A DNA stretch of 64,000 nt from Pyropia yezoensis. Lineage: Eukaryota; Rhodophyta; Bangiophyceae; Bangiales; Bangiaceae. Position numbers and translations under genes: made by a program. The stretch covers positions 23,421,346-23,485,345 of the forward strand of contig CM020618.1 in assembly GCA_009829735.1 (NCBI GenBank), read 5' to 3'. The notes beneath the pieces were generated by a model. The model had not been told where the DNA came from and ran no database searches. It saw only the letters and a list, made by a program, of their open reading frames with translations. This document shows positions 30,563 through 40,906 of the stretch, piece by piece. The number at the start of each line of letters is the position of its first letter. The stretch's first letter is position 1.

Positions 30563-33553
30563 CTACCCCCCCCCCCCACCGCCCCCTTCCTCCTCCTCAT
30601 TCTCCGACGCGGTCGACTGGGCAGGCGACGGCGACGCCCGCCGCGGCGGCGTGCGCACCATCCCGGGGATGTTTGCCACACCCGGCCGGCCGGGGGACGC
30701 GCCTCCGCTGCCGCTGCCGCTGCCGCTGCCGCTGCCGCTGCCGCTGCCGCTGCCGCTGCGACTGCCGCCGCCGACGCCAGCGCCGCCGCCGCTGCCGCGG
30801 CTGCCGCGGCTGCTGCCGCCGCGGGCAGTCGACGGCGAGGCGCTGCTCCTGCCTGCGGCCTTGGCCGCCGCCGGCCCGCCAACTGGCGCGCCCCCCCCCG
30901 CCCCCACTGCGGCGCTGCCGGGGCGGGAGCTGCTGCTGCCACCGCTGCTGCTGCCGCCGGTACCCCCTCCCCCACCGGCATCGCCAGCGGCACCGGAACC
31001 GCCGTCACTACTGCCGCCACCACCGCCTCCGCCTCCGCCTCCGCCTCCACCACCACCACCACCACTGCCACCGCCACCACCACCACCACCACCGCCACCA
31101 CCACGACCGTCTACGCCGCCGCCATCGTCTTGCGTGCGGCCCGTCACGGCAGAAGCCGCGCGGAGCACGTCGTCGTCCTCGTCGGCCGTGGCGGCGGCGG
31201 AGGCCTTGCGTTTGCGTCCCCGCGGCGGTGGTGGCGGCGGGGGCGGCGTGGAGGAGCGCGCCGCTACCGACGGGGGGCGGCTACCAGAGCCCGGACTCCC
31301 CGCGCCACCGCTGCTCGTGTCAGGGCGGCGAGCGTCGCGGCCGCCGTCTCCGCCGCCGCCGCCGCCGCTGCTGCCTCCGCCGCCGCCGCTGCCGCCGCCA
31401 CCCTTGCCGACGAGGTTGCCCCCGCTTGTAATGCCACAGGACGCCGGCACTGCCGCGAGGACGGCGTCGGCCTCGGCAGAGGCGGCGACCCAGGCGTCCA
31501 CCGACGGGTCAGGGGTCGACCGCCCCCCCGTCCCGCTCTTACCCCCCCGCCGGTGGCGCGGGATGGGCGGGATTTCCGTCGACCGCCCGTTGCCCGCCGC
31601 CCATTCGCGCCACGCGTTTGCAAAGAAGCCCTCCTTGTCCCGCCGGCGGGCAGTGTACGCAAACGTGTTGATGGTCTCGGGCGTTCGATGGCTGAGGCCA
31701 AACTCGGTGCGAATCGCCTCCCAGTTGCGCCACCCGTGCTTGGAAATGCCCTCCCGGAGCGCGGCAACGTCCGCCTTTGTCCACGGGGTCCCTGGCGTGA
31801 TGGTGCGGTCCAGGGTGGCGCCGCTGCCGCTGCCGCTGCCGCTGCCGCCCCCGCCGGGAGCACCCTTGCCGGTGGAACGGCCGGAGGGGCTCCCCTCGGC
31901 GCTGCCAGGCCGCCCACCGGGGGGGGTGGCGTGCCGGCTGCCCACCGCCGCGCGAGGAGGAACCGTCGGATACGTGGGAGGCGTATCGCCACCGCCATCG
32001 CCGCCATTTCTACTGCCACCGCCGCCGCCAGCGTTGCTGCCGCCGCCACCGCTGCTGGCGCCCCCGCCGCCGCCATTCACGCCGCCGCCGGCATCCGTAG
32101 CAGCCATCCGCGAGGAAGCACGCGCGTACGCCGACGCGTGCGGCCCGCCGCCCCTCGCTTGCGCGTACCCACCACGATCCACGTCGTACCCGTCATCCCC
32201 GCCACGAGCCGCTGCCGTGTACCCGTACGGCCGCTCGTCGGCCGCCGCCGGCCGTTCGTACGGACGCGGCGGGGCCCCGTACGCGCCGCCGTCGGCGTAG
32301 GACGTGAGGAGGCGCCCCTTTTTTGTCCGCGTCCGCATCAACACTTCCTCATACGCACGGTCGTCGACGTGGGGGGCAGCGTCGACGCCCGCCCGCCGAT
32401 CGCCCGCGTGGCCGCCGCCAGAGTAGCCGTCGTGGCTGGCGCGACCCCCGGCATAGGCCGACGAGCTGGCCATGGCACGTGGATCCCCGCGGCGATGACC
32501 ACCGCCATCGTCTGTCCACCCGTCCCCAGCAGCGGGGTGGCTGTACACGGGCGCCCCGTCCTGTTGAACACCCAATTCTGGGCGGCGGCCGGGAGCTCGC
32601 AGGGGGGGCAGCGCGGGTGACCGCCCCGCCGGGTGGCCACCTCGCCCATCGTCGCCAATGGGCATTGGGTCGCGGGTGGAGCCGACCCAGTCATTGCCGT
32701 ACTCGCCGGCGTAGCCGCCGGGCGGCCCCGCGCCTCCGCTGGCGCCGGCGCCGCCGGCGCCACTGCCGCCACCACTGCCGCTTCCGCCGTCGAGGCCGTC
32801 AGGTAGCGCCGCCCGCCGGCGCGCCGGCACGTACTCGGCAGGCGGCTTGGTCGTCAACGGCGCCAGGAGGTGTCCCCTCGGCCCGCCGTCGGCGCCGCCA
32901 CCACCGCCGCTGCTGACGCCACGGGCGGCCGCCCTCCCGGCAGGCAGCGCCACCTCCCGGCTGTCCACCGGCCGCCCCGGCGGCGTCGCCGCGGCCGCCC
33001 CGTAGCGCCTTTCCATGGGAATGCTGGCGGCAGCAGCAGCGGCGACGCCCCCACCCTGCCGGAAGGCACCCCCGTACACCCCCCCCCGTGGCGGTCGTGC
33101 GCCGCCGCCGCTCCCATACCCGTGCACCCCCGACGCGTAGCCGCCGCCGCCGCCGCCGCCCCCATACTGAACGTCTTGAGCGGCGGCCGTGGCGGCTGCG
33201 GCGGCAGCAGGCCGCCCCGCCCCGTGGGGCGGGATCGCCCTGTGCCCCCCGCCAATGGCGGCGGTGACGTGCGGCGCCACCGGGCGCAGCGCCGGCAGCG
33301 GCCGCGGCGGCGGTGGCGGTGGCCCGCGGGGGATGTTGGGCATCGCCGGTGGTGGGGCCGCCGCCGGCGGGGGGCCCTTGTGCAGCTGGATGACCGGCCG
33401 CAGCCGCTCCACCGCAGACGGGATATCCTCGCCCGGGCTAAACGCACGGAGGTCCACGCCTTCCAGCCGGTAGCCGAGCCTAGCTGCCGTGTCCCGCCAT
33501 GAGACCACCTGCTCGGCTATTAGCGCCTTCATGTTTTCCGTGAGGCTGTCCAT
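30563..33553 (-). CDS. SANT/Myb-domain protein, largely disordered
   Basis: The product is 996 residues from the ATG at 33553. The first 37 residues (MDSLTENMKALIAEQVVSW...) look ordered. Most of the rest is Gly/Pro/Ala/Ser-rich. A single SANT/Myb-like domain lies at about 585-660: PWTKADVAALREGISKHGWR with conserved tryptophans, followed by NWEAIRTEFGLSHRTPE and a basic helix ending with FFANAWREW. The C-terminus has simple repeats, including a run of Gly-Ser from a CTGCCG hexanucleotide tract (30705-30765) and His/Gly-type codon runs near 31040-31110. SANT domains occur in chromatin and transcription proteins, so a nuclear role is likely. The opposite strand has open frames of 748 and 607 residues, which I treat as shadows because only this strand carries a domain. 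Confidence 0.72.
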   Translation of the reverse strand: MDSLTENMKALIAEQVVSWRDTAARLGYRLEGVDLRAFSPGEDIPSAVERLRPVIQLHKGPPPAAAPPPAMPNIPRGPPPPPPRPLPALRPVAPHVTAAIGGGHRAIPPHGAGRPAAAAAATAAAQDVQYGGGGGGGGYASGVHGYGSGGGARPPRGGVYGGAFRQGGGVAAAAAASIPMERRYGAAAATPPGRPVDSREVALPAGRAAARGVSSGGGGGADGGPRGHLLAPLTTKPPAEYVPARRRAALPDGLDGGSGSGGGSGAGGAGASGGAGPPGGYAGEYGNDWVGSTRDPMPIGDDGRGGHPAGRSPALPPLRAPGRRPELGVQQDGAPVYSHPAAGDGWTDDGGGHRRGDPRAMASSSAYAGGRASHDGYSGGGHAGDRRAGVDAAPHVDDRAYEEVLMRTRTKKGRLLTSYADGGAYGAPPRPYERPAAADERPYGYTAAARGGDDGYDVDRGGYAQARGGGPHASAYARASSRMAATDAGGGVNGGGGGASSGGGGSNAGGGGGSRNGGDGGGDTPPTYPTVPPRAAVGSRHATPPGGRPGSAEGSPSGRSTGKGAPGGGGSGSGSGSGATLDRTITPGTPWTKADVAALREGISKHGWRNWEAIRTEFGLSHRTPETINTFAYTARRRDKEGFFANAWREWAAGNGRSTEIPPIPRHRRGGKSGTGGRSTPDPSVDAWVAASAEADAVLAAVPASCGITSGGNLVGKGGGGSGGGGGSSGGGGGGDGGRDARRPDTSSGGAGSPGSGSRPPSVAARSSTPPPPPPPPRGRKRKASAAATADEDDDVLRAASAVTGRTQDDGGGVDGRGGGGGGGGGGGGSGGGGGGGGGGGGGGGGGSSDGGSGAAGDAGGGGGTGGSSSGGSSSSRPGSAAVGAGGGAPVGGPAAAKAAGRSSASPSTARGGSSRGSRGSGGGAGVGGGSRSGSGSGSGSGSGSGSGSGGASPGRPGVANIPGMVRTPPRRASPSPAQSTASENEEEEGGGGGGG

Positions 33554-35870
33554 GGCGGCGGGCGACCGGTGCGGGGGAAGGCAGCGGGGGCTCAATCAAA
33601 GGGTGGTGGGATGGATGCGCGTTGCGGCAGAGGGGAAGGAAAGCAGCGGGCGGGGCAGGGATGAACGAGTCTTTGCCAGAAAGGATCCGACGCTGTTCCC
33701 CGGCTGTCGCCCCCCCCACGACGTGCGCGGGGGGCAGGACGGGAAAGGGGGCGCGGCCGCGACGGCACCTGTCGCTCGCAGAGCGGATGGCGCGACTGCC
33801 GTCCCCTGCCCCCCCCCCCCGTCACGCCGCCGTCGCTTGCTCCCAGCGGCGGGGGCTACGCGACAGAGCGGTGGCGGGATTCGGTTGCGCCAAAAAAAAA
33901 AAAACAAGTCAGCCGCGCGCGCCACCGGCGGTCACCCGTGGACGGCGGCCACGAGCGGGCGGGCGCGGGCGGGCGGGCGTGCGCGCGGGACGGGTGGGCG
34001 GGGCTGGCGTGCACCAGCGGGGGCCGGCGCGCAAATCAAGGCAGCCGGTGTCTGCACAAGCGCGCGGGGGGCGGGCCCGCGCCCCCCGCCTTCGGCATGG
34101 CATGGTGTGGAATAAGGGGGGGGGGGGGGGGGGGGGGGGGTGGATGAGGGGTGCTTCACGGCCCCCCCCCCTTCCTCTTTCAGTCCTTTCTCCGCCCCCC
34201 CCCACACCCATCACCCCTTCCAGCACACGCACACGAGCCGTGTGCCTTTGCCACGGCCATCCGAGGACCGCCGCGAGTGCCACGGGACCCAACGCGGGCC
34301 GCGGCAAGGCCCTCTGGGCGCTCGACGACCGTGCCAGCAAGTGCCACAGCGGCGCCCCCACGGCGGGGGATGTGGTATGTTTCCGAATACGCGGGGAGCG
34401 GGGGGGAGGCGCCGACCAGAGGAATCCTTGGCGAGCGGGGGAGTGTGTGGGTGGCAGGGGGGGTGCGGGCACTATCCGGCGTACCCGCCCGGGTATCGAG
34501 GAGGACGCGAGGAGGCGTGTGTAGGCCAGGCGAGGCGTCGCGCGCCCCACCCGCTCCCGCCCCCCCCCCTCCTGAAAGGGGGCGTTGCTGGCAGGTGGGT
34601 GGCGAAACGACTGGGGAGCGGGGGGGCGGTTCTCCTCGGCGGGGGGCCTCGATGACCGCACGTGTCTCGTGACTGGGGCGACAGCGCTGCGGTGGTGCCA
34701 CCGCCCCAGTGTCGCGTCCGGACGGGGGGGGCTCGGGCCGGGTCGCCCGTCCATCGAGGGGTCTCCCACCCACGCACAGAGTATGTATCACAGGGGGTGT
34801 TCGCGCGCACTCGCCTGGTGGGGGATCGTTTCGCGAGAGGGCCGGGGCGGAGGGGCGAGCGCGCGCAAAAGGTGGACGCAATTTGACAGCGCCAGGATGC
34901 GCATCGTCGCCGTAGCCCCCCCCGTCGGCTGGGCGCGGGGCGGGGGCTGGGGGAGGGGGGGGGGGGGGGCGCACTCGATCACCGATATTCACTGTGATAA
35001 GGCTGCCCCTCCCCTGCCACGCCCCTTGTCCAATGGGCAACGGGGAAGGCCCGAAGTGATTGGCACGGAAGAGCGGACAGCCCGTAAAACACACCGGTCG
35101 GGCCCGTGTGCGCGTGCAAACCTTCGCAACCGGTGCAGCAGCACATGGCGCGCCGCGGCGCATGCGGCACAGAGTGCCCCCTGCTTGTAGCGACGCCGTA
35201 CTTTTACGAGTCGGGGCCACGGCCCTTGGGCTGTCCATGTGACGGCTGGCCCGCGTCTGGGACCGCCCGGGCCAATGGGCGTTGGCCATCCACGCCATCG
35301 ACGCGGGTCGTCTCGGCCTGGCACGGAGCGTGCGTATTGTGAACCGTACGGGTGTTGTGAAGGACGTGGCGTCGCTGGGATGGTCTGTGGTGCGGCGGCG
35401 GGGGTCCCCCTTCACCAGGAGACGCGGCGATTTTGGGCCTATTGGTGTGGTCTGTCGCGTAGCACAGGTCCCCACAACGCTGAGCGCGTTGTCGGCTGGA
35501 TTTATGGGTTGGTTGGCTGCCAGCTACGTTTGGCGGGCCAGGAGTTGACGCGCCCTTTTCTGCCATTGGGTCGTGGCCAGGATAGGCGTGGGGAAGTGGG
35601 GGGGGGACTGTGCGAAGCTCACAGACCTGCCACCACTCGGAGCCAACCTCTCCGACCGGATGGCCGTCCGCCGTCGCATACAGTACAGGGGGCACTGGGC
35701 ACTGCTGTACGTCAAACTTCCACCGTGGCAAGCGCTGTTAGAGCCGATGTCGCGACGGACTGGACGCGTTCAGTGATCTGAACTACTGTTAGCCTCGCAA
35801 GTCTCCTACACAGGACAAATCTGCATTGCGGTGCGACACGCCACTGATATGAGTAATTGACAGCGTGCAC
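33554..35870. other. Divergent intergenic region, SANT gene to HSP20
   Basis: This 2.3-kb stretch lies between genes transcribed away from each other. It holds very long G and C homopolymers (the 25-G run at 34116-34140, another G-rich run near 34952). A 431-residue minus-strand frame (34180-35475) has no ATG at its left limit and no domain, so I do not call it a gene. Confidence 0.5.
34116..34140. repeat. Poly(G) tract, 25 G
   Basis: An uninterrupted run of 25 guanines on the plus strand. Its true length is uncertain because such runs are error-prone in sequencing. Confidence 0.85.
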
Positions 35871-35943
35871 GAAACTTCGAGAGCACTCTTGGAGGTTCGA
35901 GAGGGGCAGTCCGGAATGTTCGGGACAATGCAGTCGAATGTTC
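35871..35943 (+). promoter_or_regulatory. Heat-shock element cluster
   Basis: Three GAAnnTTC cores lie within 73 bases: GAAACTTC at 35871, GAATGTTC at 35914 and GAATGTTC at 35936, with an extra TTCGAGAG word at 35896. The first and third are each followed by GAGAG. Inverted GAA/TTC units are the known binding site of heat-shock factor. The cluster lies about 380-450 bases upstream of the small heat-shock protein start. Confidence 0.82.
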
Positions 35944-36323
35944 GAGAGCGTGCCAAAGTGCGCGTGCGTCCAGCGCACTTCGTTCGCGCTGCCCTGCTCG
36001 CCGCGGCTGTCGTCATCGGCTTCCGTCGGCTTGTCGTGTGCAGCCATGGGGCATGCTGCACATGGAAGGAGGCTCACCGTGATCAGGAGGGGGCTGCAGC
36101 CCTCGCCTACTTAAGCGGTGCCGGCGAGTGTATAGGGCCCGCATCCCATCTTCCGCACCACGACCTATCCACCCAACTCCCCTTCTCGCTATCCTTCTCC
36201 CGCTCTCTCCGCCTGCACCATTGTGCACCTTCCCTCTATCTCCTCTGCCGTCCTTGCCTGCTGCGGCATCATCCTGTCACGAGGAGCAAGCCTGCTTCTT
36301 CCCCGTTTCTCTCCCACGGCGCC

Positions 36324-36926
36324 ATGGAGGTGCTCGCCATGGACTTTGTCAGCCCCTGGGCGGTGACGGCCCCTTACGGTGGTTGTGCGCGGCGTGGCCA
36401 CTACGGCGACGGCTGCCGCTCCTCTTCAGTGGCGCCGACGCGTGCGCGCTCCGCCCCTGCATGGCGCCCCCGCTCGTCGGTGGGCAGGGACGCCCACGAC
36501 GGGTCGGTGGTCCTGCGGTTTGAGACGCCCGGCTTCCCCCGGTCCGCCCTGCACCTGGACCTGTCCGAAGACGCGACGCGGCTGAACGTGTCGGGCAAGC
36601 TGACCCGGGAAGGTGGCAAGGCGTCGCCCCCTACCGTCGACGGTACCGCCGCAGCCGCGGCCGACTCGCCCGCAGCGGCGGAAGGGGCGGCGACGGCGGG
36701 GGCGTCCGGCGGCGTGGCGGGCGAGCCAGCTGCAGCTGCCTCTGCCGGCGGCGGCGCCATCACCACCGATACCGAGGTGGTCAAGTCGTTTGAGCTGGCC
36801 TATCGGCTACCCCGGGACGTGGACGCGAGTGCTATTACCGCGTCGTACGAGTTTGGGGTACTGACTGTGCAGGTGCCCAAGAAGGCGGTAGTAGCGGAGA
36901 GCCGGACCATCCCCATCCTGGACTGA
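36324..36926 (+). CDS. Small heat-shock protein (HSP20/alpha-crystallin)
   Basis: The product has 200 residues. The alpha-crystallin domain covers about 58-187: DGSVVLRFETPGFPRSALHL in the first half and SFELAYRLP...ITASYEFGVLTVQVPKK in the second, ending in the family's A/GVL signature. A C-terminal IPI (196-198) provides the I-x-I motif that docks neighbouring dimers. It acts as an ATP-independent holdase. The loop between the two halves is expanded by an Ala/Gly-rich insert (about 98-148), far longer than usual. The ATG at 36324 is the first in frame after upstream non-ATG codons; M6 is an alternative. The N-terminus has Arg/Ser/Ala-rich character (21-52) and could be an organelle transit sequence. 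The upstream heat-shock elements fit its regulation. Confidence 0.9.
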   Translation: MEVLAMDFVSPWAVTAPYGGCARRGHYGDGCRSSSVAPTRARSAPAWRPRSSVGRDAHDGSVVLRFETPGFPRSALHLDLSEDATRLNVSGKLTREGGKASPPTVDGTAAAAADSPAAAEGAATAGASGGVAGEPAAAASAGGGAITTDTEVVKSFELAYRLPRDVDASAITASYEFGVLTVQVPKKAVVAESRTIPILD

Positions 36927-38018
36927 AAGGGGGCCTTCCGCCAGTCTCACGTAGCGTGTGGTGCCCGACTGCCCTGTGCGCCCACGCGTGTAGACTGGGG
37001 TGAGGAGCTGAAGCTGTTGCCGCTTGTTATCCTTCTCATGCTTTCCGCTCCCTAAATGTATGAATTTGTCTCGTTTGTAGATACATACATATCTATATTA
37101 TGGGTAAACCAAACAAACTTTGTTCGGAACATTGATCGTCCAATCGACAGAAGTTGCTGTCCCATTCGTTGGTGCATCTGTGCTTGCTTGAGCCTGCACC
37201 ATGCTGCGGACATGCGCAGCAGTGCTTATCCCATGTCAAGATACAAGCCCGATTTTGGCCTGATCTCTTGCTTCGTTGTGCAAATTCTTGCTCTGCTCGA
37301 GCATGAACGGCTCGAGCAGAACTTTGCTTTTCGAGGGGATGGGCTGAGGCCACAGAATCTCCCCCAGGATGACCGACACAGGGGCCGCTGTCGGTGTCTG
37401 TCACCAATGACAACAGCGGTGGCGCTGCTGTTTGCTGGACGGACCGTTCCATTGGTCAGAATTCACGTTGTAGATGTCGAGCGAGGCGGAGAGATATTTC
37501 CGTGCAGACCCTCGAAAGCTGTCGTCGCGCAGATTTTCGCTTAACCAGTACGAGAGATTGCGCGATTTTTAAACACATTTGTTTAAACATTGCTCCCAAG
37601 CGTAGCGATGGTCGGTCGCTTCTTTTCGCTTCACGAGAGTGCTCTCCTGCCCCGAGCGCTTCCGGCCATACCAAGGAAGGTGGCGACCACCAATCGCCCG
37701 AGCTGTTATGGGCTGAAAGCAAGAAACGGGGGTAAAAGCGGTGTCTATGATGCCTTGAGGGGGGGTCGATGCAGGTTTTATGCAGGTTTTTGCTCGAGAA
37801 TTTCCCCAAAAAGCAAGAAATTTTTGACAGGCGATAAGCAGTGCTGCGCTGCGGACGCCCCCTGGTGTCCAGCCGAGGTACTCGGCTTTACTTGACAGGA
37901 TGGCCAAAACTTGGTGGTGTGTGTGCTCTTTCTTGCTTTCGAACTAAACTTTAGTCTGCCTTGCTTTGTTCAAATTCTTCGAACAGCCACCGGGCATCGT
38001 GGGGCCACACTCGGGCAG
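36927..38018. other. AT-richer spacer downstream of HSP20
   Basis: The base composition falls to roughly balanced. A TAGATACATACATATCTATA patch lies at 37078. A first copy of the word ATGGCCAAAACTTGGTGGTG is at 37900, related to the repeats further right. No gene is supported. Confidence 0.5.
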
Positions 38019-38268
38019 GGACGCTCGAGCGTGTTCTCTTTTCGACGCAATGAAATTAGAGGGCCCCGCGACGCCGTAACCATGGCCAAAATTTGGTGGT
38101 GTGTGCGTTTTGCACGGCTTTCGTCGCATCATGCCTGTTTGGTCGGCCCCCAGTCGCTGCAACCATATGGCCAAAACATGGTGGTGTGTGCCCTTTCACA
38201 GGTGCTTTCATCGTCGGTGGCGCCACTGCGCGGGTGGGGACGCTCGAGCGGGTTCTGTTTTCGACGTA

Positions 38269-38752
38269 CAGTCTGTATCGGTTATTGTCTGACCTGGTAT
38301 TGTCATGTCCGTGACAATACCCGGTCACAATCGATCGCACAGGTACTGTAAAGAAAGTTTGAAGATGATTGACTGACATGGCGCTTGACTCGCCAAGCAA
38401 GGTGGTGGTGCTCCGGCCACGCGCGGGGGTCAATCCGGGTCGAAGAGAGCAACATGCCCAATCAACGTGGATATAGTGCGTCCCGTAAAAAGTAGACATG
38501 CACGTGTCGTGATCATGTCCAATATCGGCCACTGGACCAATCAAACCCACACTGCACGACCTGTGCACGTCCACTTTTTACGGGACGCACAATACGTGGA
38601 TGGCTCAGCTGCACTCCGAGACGCTCACACACTCAATCGTTCTGTAATCCGCCAGCCGATCGCCAACATGATCGGAGCCATTGGCATGCCCTCGTCTGGA
38701 ACAATGTCTCTAAACTCCCTGCATCCGACGTGACAACAACCGATACAGACTG
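38269..38752. mobile_element. MITE with TA target duplication (Tc1/mariner-like)
   Basis: Terminal inverted repeats of about 21 bases (CAGTCTGTATCGGTTATTGTC at the left, its complement with one mismatch at the right) are flanked on both sides by TA. No transposase frame fits in the 484 bases, so it is non-autonomous. The CAGT start and TA duplication point to the Tc1/mariner group. A strong inner hairpin (GGTATTGTCA ... TGACAATACC) lies at 38300-38325. The matching unoccupied site is seen in the other copy of the duplication. Confidence 0.82.
38476..38590. mobile_element. 115-bp foldback nested in the MITE
   Basis: Inverted arms of 36 bases begin GTGCGTCCCGTAAAAAGT at 38476 and end with the complement at 38590, with only a few mismatches and a 43-base loop. 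It is either a second tiny MITE inserted in the first or part of the first element's own structure. The flanks (ATATA and AATACG) do not give a clear target duplication. Confidence 0.7.
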
Positions 38753-39126
38753 TAATGAAATCAGAGGGCCCCGCGACGCCGTAACCATAGTCAAAACATG
38801 GTGGTGTGTGCTCTTTTCACGGCTTTTGTCGCATCTTGCCTGCTTGGTCTGCCCCCAGTCGCTGCAACCATGGCCAAAACATGGTGGTGTGTGTGCTCTT
38901 TCACAGGTGCTTTCATTGTCGGTGGCGAACAATGGCAGCCCATCGTCGCTGCAACCTTGGCCAAAACGCCGCCGGTGACCCAGGCTGTGTTTTGCGCGCC
39001 GCGCCTTTTCAATGTGTATGTACTGTATGTAGCAGCTGCTGGCGGAGACGCTGCGCCTGTAGCGTGTGACACGACGCCTGTGTACACTCCCGCTCGGTCC
39101 CTCTCTCTGCAACCTACCCTTTCGTG

Positions 39127-40362
39127 ATGGGCTTGGAAGCTATGACGCCGTCGCCCGCGCCGTCCCGGGCAGCCGTTAAGCAGCTTGCTGACGAGCGCGA
39201 CGCCGTGGAACGGGAGCTGGCCGCGACCGTCGACGCGCTATTGGCGCCGGGGGGGGGAGGGCTGTCGGGTCCACTCGTAGATGCCGATGGCTTTCCGCGG
39301 GTGCGTTGGGTCGACATCTTTGCATGGGACGCCTGGCGGGTGTGTGCCGGGGTCTTCGTGCTGTGCGGGAAGCGGGAAGAGGGTGTGAGCACCCACGTCC
39401 CGACAGGGGGCGGATGTTGGCTTTCGGCGGGGCCCCACCAGCATGAGTTCAGCGACGTCGTGGTCGACCGTTGTCCTCTGTCACTACGGGCCATGTAGGG
39501 CTGACTGTAGGGCTGGTTGACGCGGTTGAGCTTCCCAGCGTTTCCTGGCGCTTGAACCTGCCCCACCCCCCTGCCTCTTGCCCCACTCTCGCCCGCGACT
39601 GCCCCTCCGCAGGCCGACATTGACGTGGCGCTGGTGCGTACGCGTCGCAACCGAGTGGCTACTCTGCGCAACGACGTGGAGGCGCTGTCGGCCACTCTCC
39701 ACCAGCGGCTGCAAGAGGTGCTTGCCCCCCCGCCGCAGGCAGTGGCGCCTGCCCAGCTGCCGGGCGGCGCGTCGGTGCCCCCTCGTGCCGGGCCGCCCGT
39801 GGTAGCGGCACCGCCGACGGCTGCGTCAGCGTCGGCGACGACGTTGGGGACTGCCACCCCTTCCGCCGCCGCCCCGCTGCACGCCGGTGCGTCCGACCGC
39901 CCCCCCCTGCCCGTCCCGTTTGCCCAGGTCGACGCGGTGCACGCCGACTCGCCTGCCGCGGCGGCGGGCCTCGCCACGGGCGACCTGCTCGTCTCTCTCG
40001 GGGACGTGTCGGTCGCCCGTCTGGCGCCGGCGGCGGCGCTCGCCGCGCTCCCCGCCACCCTGGCGGCGGCCGTCGACGCAGAGCAGTCACTGCCGGTGGT
40101 GGTGTTGCGCACACCGGGGCGGGGGGGGGGGGTGGCGGGCGCCGCGCCGTCGGGTGTGCCCACCGCCGGTGGGGGCGGCGCAGCCGCAGGTGCTGCCGCC
40201 GCCGCCCCAGAGCGTCCGGCGGTGGTGGAGCTGGTGCTCCGCCCGGGGCCGTGGGGTGGCCGCGGTGTGCTTGGCTGCCATGTTGTGCCCGTGCGTGTGC
40301 TAGAGGAGGGGTTCGTGCCGCAAGTGGTCACCGCCGCGGCGCACCATGGGCGGGGGGAGTAG
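39127..40362 (+). CDS. PSMD9: 26S proteasome assembly chaperone PSMD9/Nas2-like, two exons
   Basis: Exon 1 (39127-39300, 58 residues) ends in GPLVDADGFPR and is followed by a GTGCGT donor; exon 2 (39613-40362) follows CCGCAG and resumes with ADIDVALVRTRRNRVATLRND. That junction reproduces the conserved PSMD9/Nas2 N-terminal helix pair (LVDxxGFPRADID). The product has 307 residues. A Pro/Ala-rich linker is followed by a PDZ-like domain (about 160-287) with PFAQVDAVHADSPAAAAGL and a closing GRGVLGCHVVPV. The known role is to hold the Rpt4-Rpt5 ATPases while the 19S base is built. It is longer than the human protein (about 223 residues) because of low-complexity linkers. The intron is 312 bases. 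Confidence 0.92.
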
Positions 40363-40906
40363 ACGGAGCGCCGGCGGTTGGGCTTGGGAGAGGGGACTAT
40401 GGCGGGGCAATCAAGTGTGCGTCGCCGCCAAGGGCAAAAACTGTGCCTTGCTGTATCCTACACCTCTGCCAGCTTTGAACAGCAGCCTTTGCTGTATAAA
40501 CACACGGCTTTGGCAGACGCTGCCTCTTCTCGCATTCTGGCATATCCATATTTGTCCGAACGGGCACAAACGGTGTTGCGAGGACGCAACAGCGGTGGTG
40601 TTGGGAGAGCACGCAGCAGTGACGTAAAAAAAAATGTGTACAACGACTGAGCTCCAAAATTGACTGACAGCAATGGACCTACCCGGTCCACTCCAAAAGA
40701 AAGGTCACTAGGAAGCAGCTTCCTTGCTTCTCCACAGGGAGGCCAAGAGCCTTCCCACCGTCAGGTGCACGCGAAAAGCACGGTGCTTGCTTGCCGTGCG
40801 CTTCTCTCCCAGTCCAACACCACCAGCCAACCTACGTTGTGGCAACCCACCGCTCTCAGGCCGCCACGTAACCACACACCCACCAAACATCGGAGTCACT
40901 TGCTCT
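40363..40906. other. Convergent 3' spacer, PSMD9 and cytochrome c1
   Basis: The two flanking genes converge here, so this should hold both 3' UTRs. An A-run at 40626-40634 is the only notable word. No gene is seen. Confidence 0.5.

Larger units (their letters stand above)
38019..38927. repeat. Tandem duplication (about 217 bp), second copy interrupted
   Basis: Copy 1 runs from GGGACGCTCGAGCG (about 38019) through 38222 and copy 2 restarts with the same words near 38236. Copy 2 is split after TTTTCGACG by the TA-flanked element at 38269-38752 and resumes at 38754-38927, which matches 38049-38222 base for base except for scattered changes. Each copy has two ATGGCCAAAACATGGTGGTG words (38082, 38167; 38787 altered, 38870). 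Confidence 0.85.

Noticed and set aside
30374-32620. Plus-strand frames of 748 and 607 residues opposite the SANT gene
   Set aside because: They are Pro/Arg/Ala low complexity with no domain, while the minus strand carries a recognisable SANT domain; GC-rich coding DNA leaves antisense frames open.
34180-35475. 431-residue minus-strand frame in the HSP20/SANT spacer
   Set aside because: It begins at a non-ATG codon, crosses long homopolymers, and is Arg/Pro-rich without a domain.
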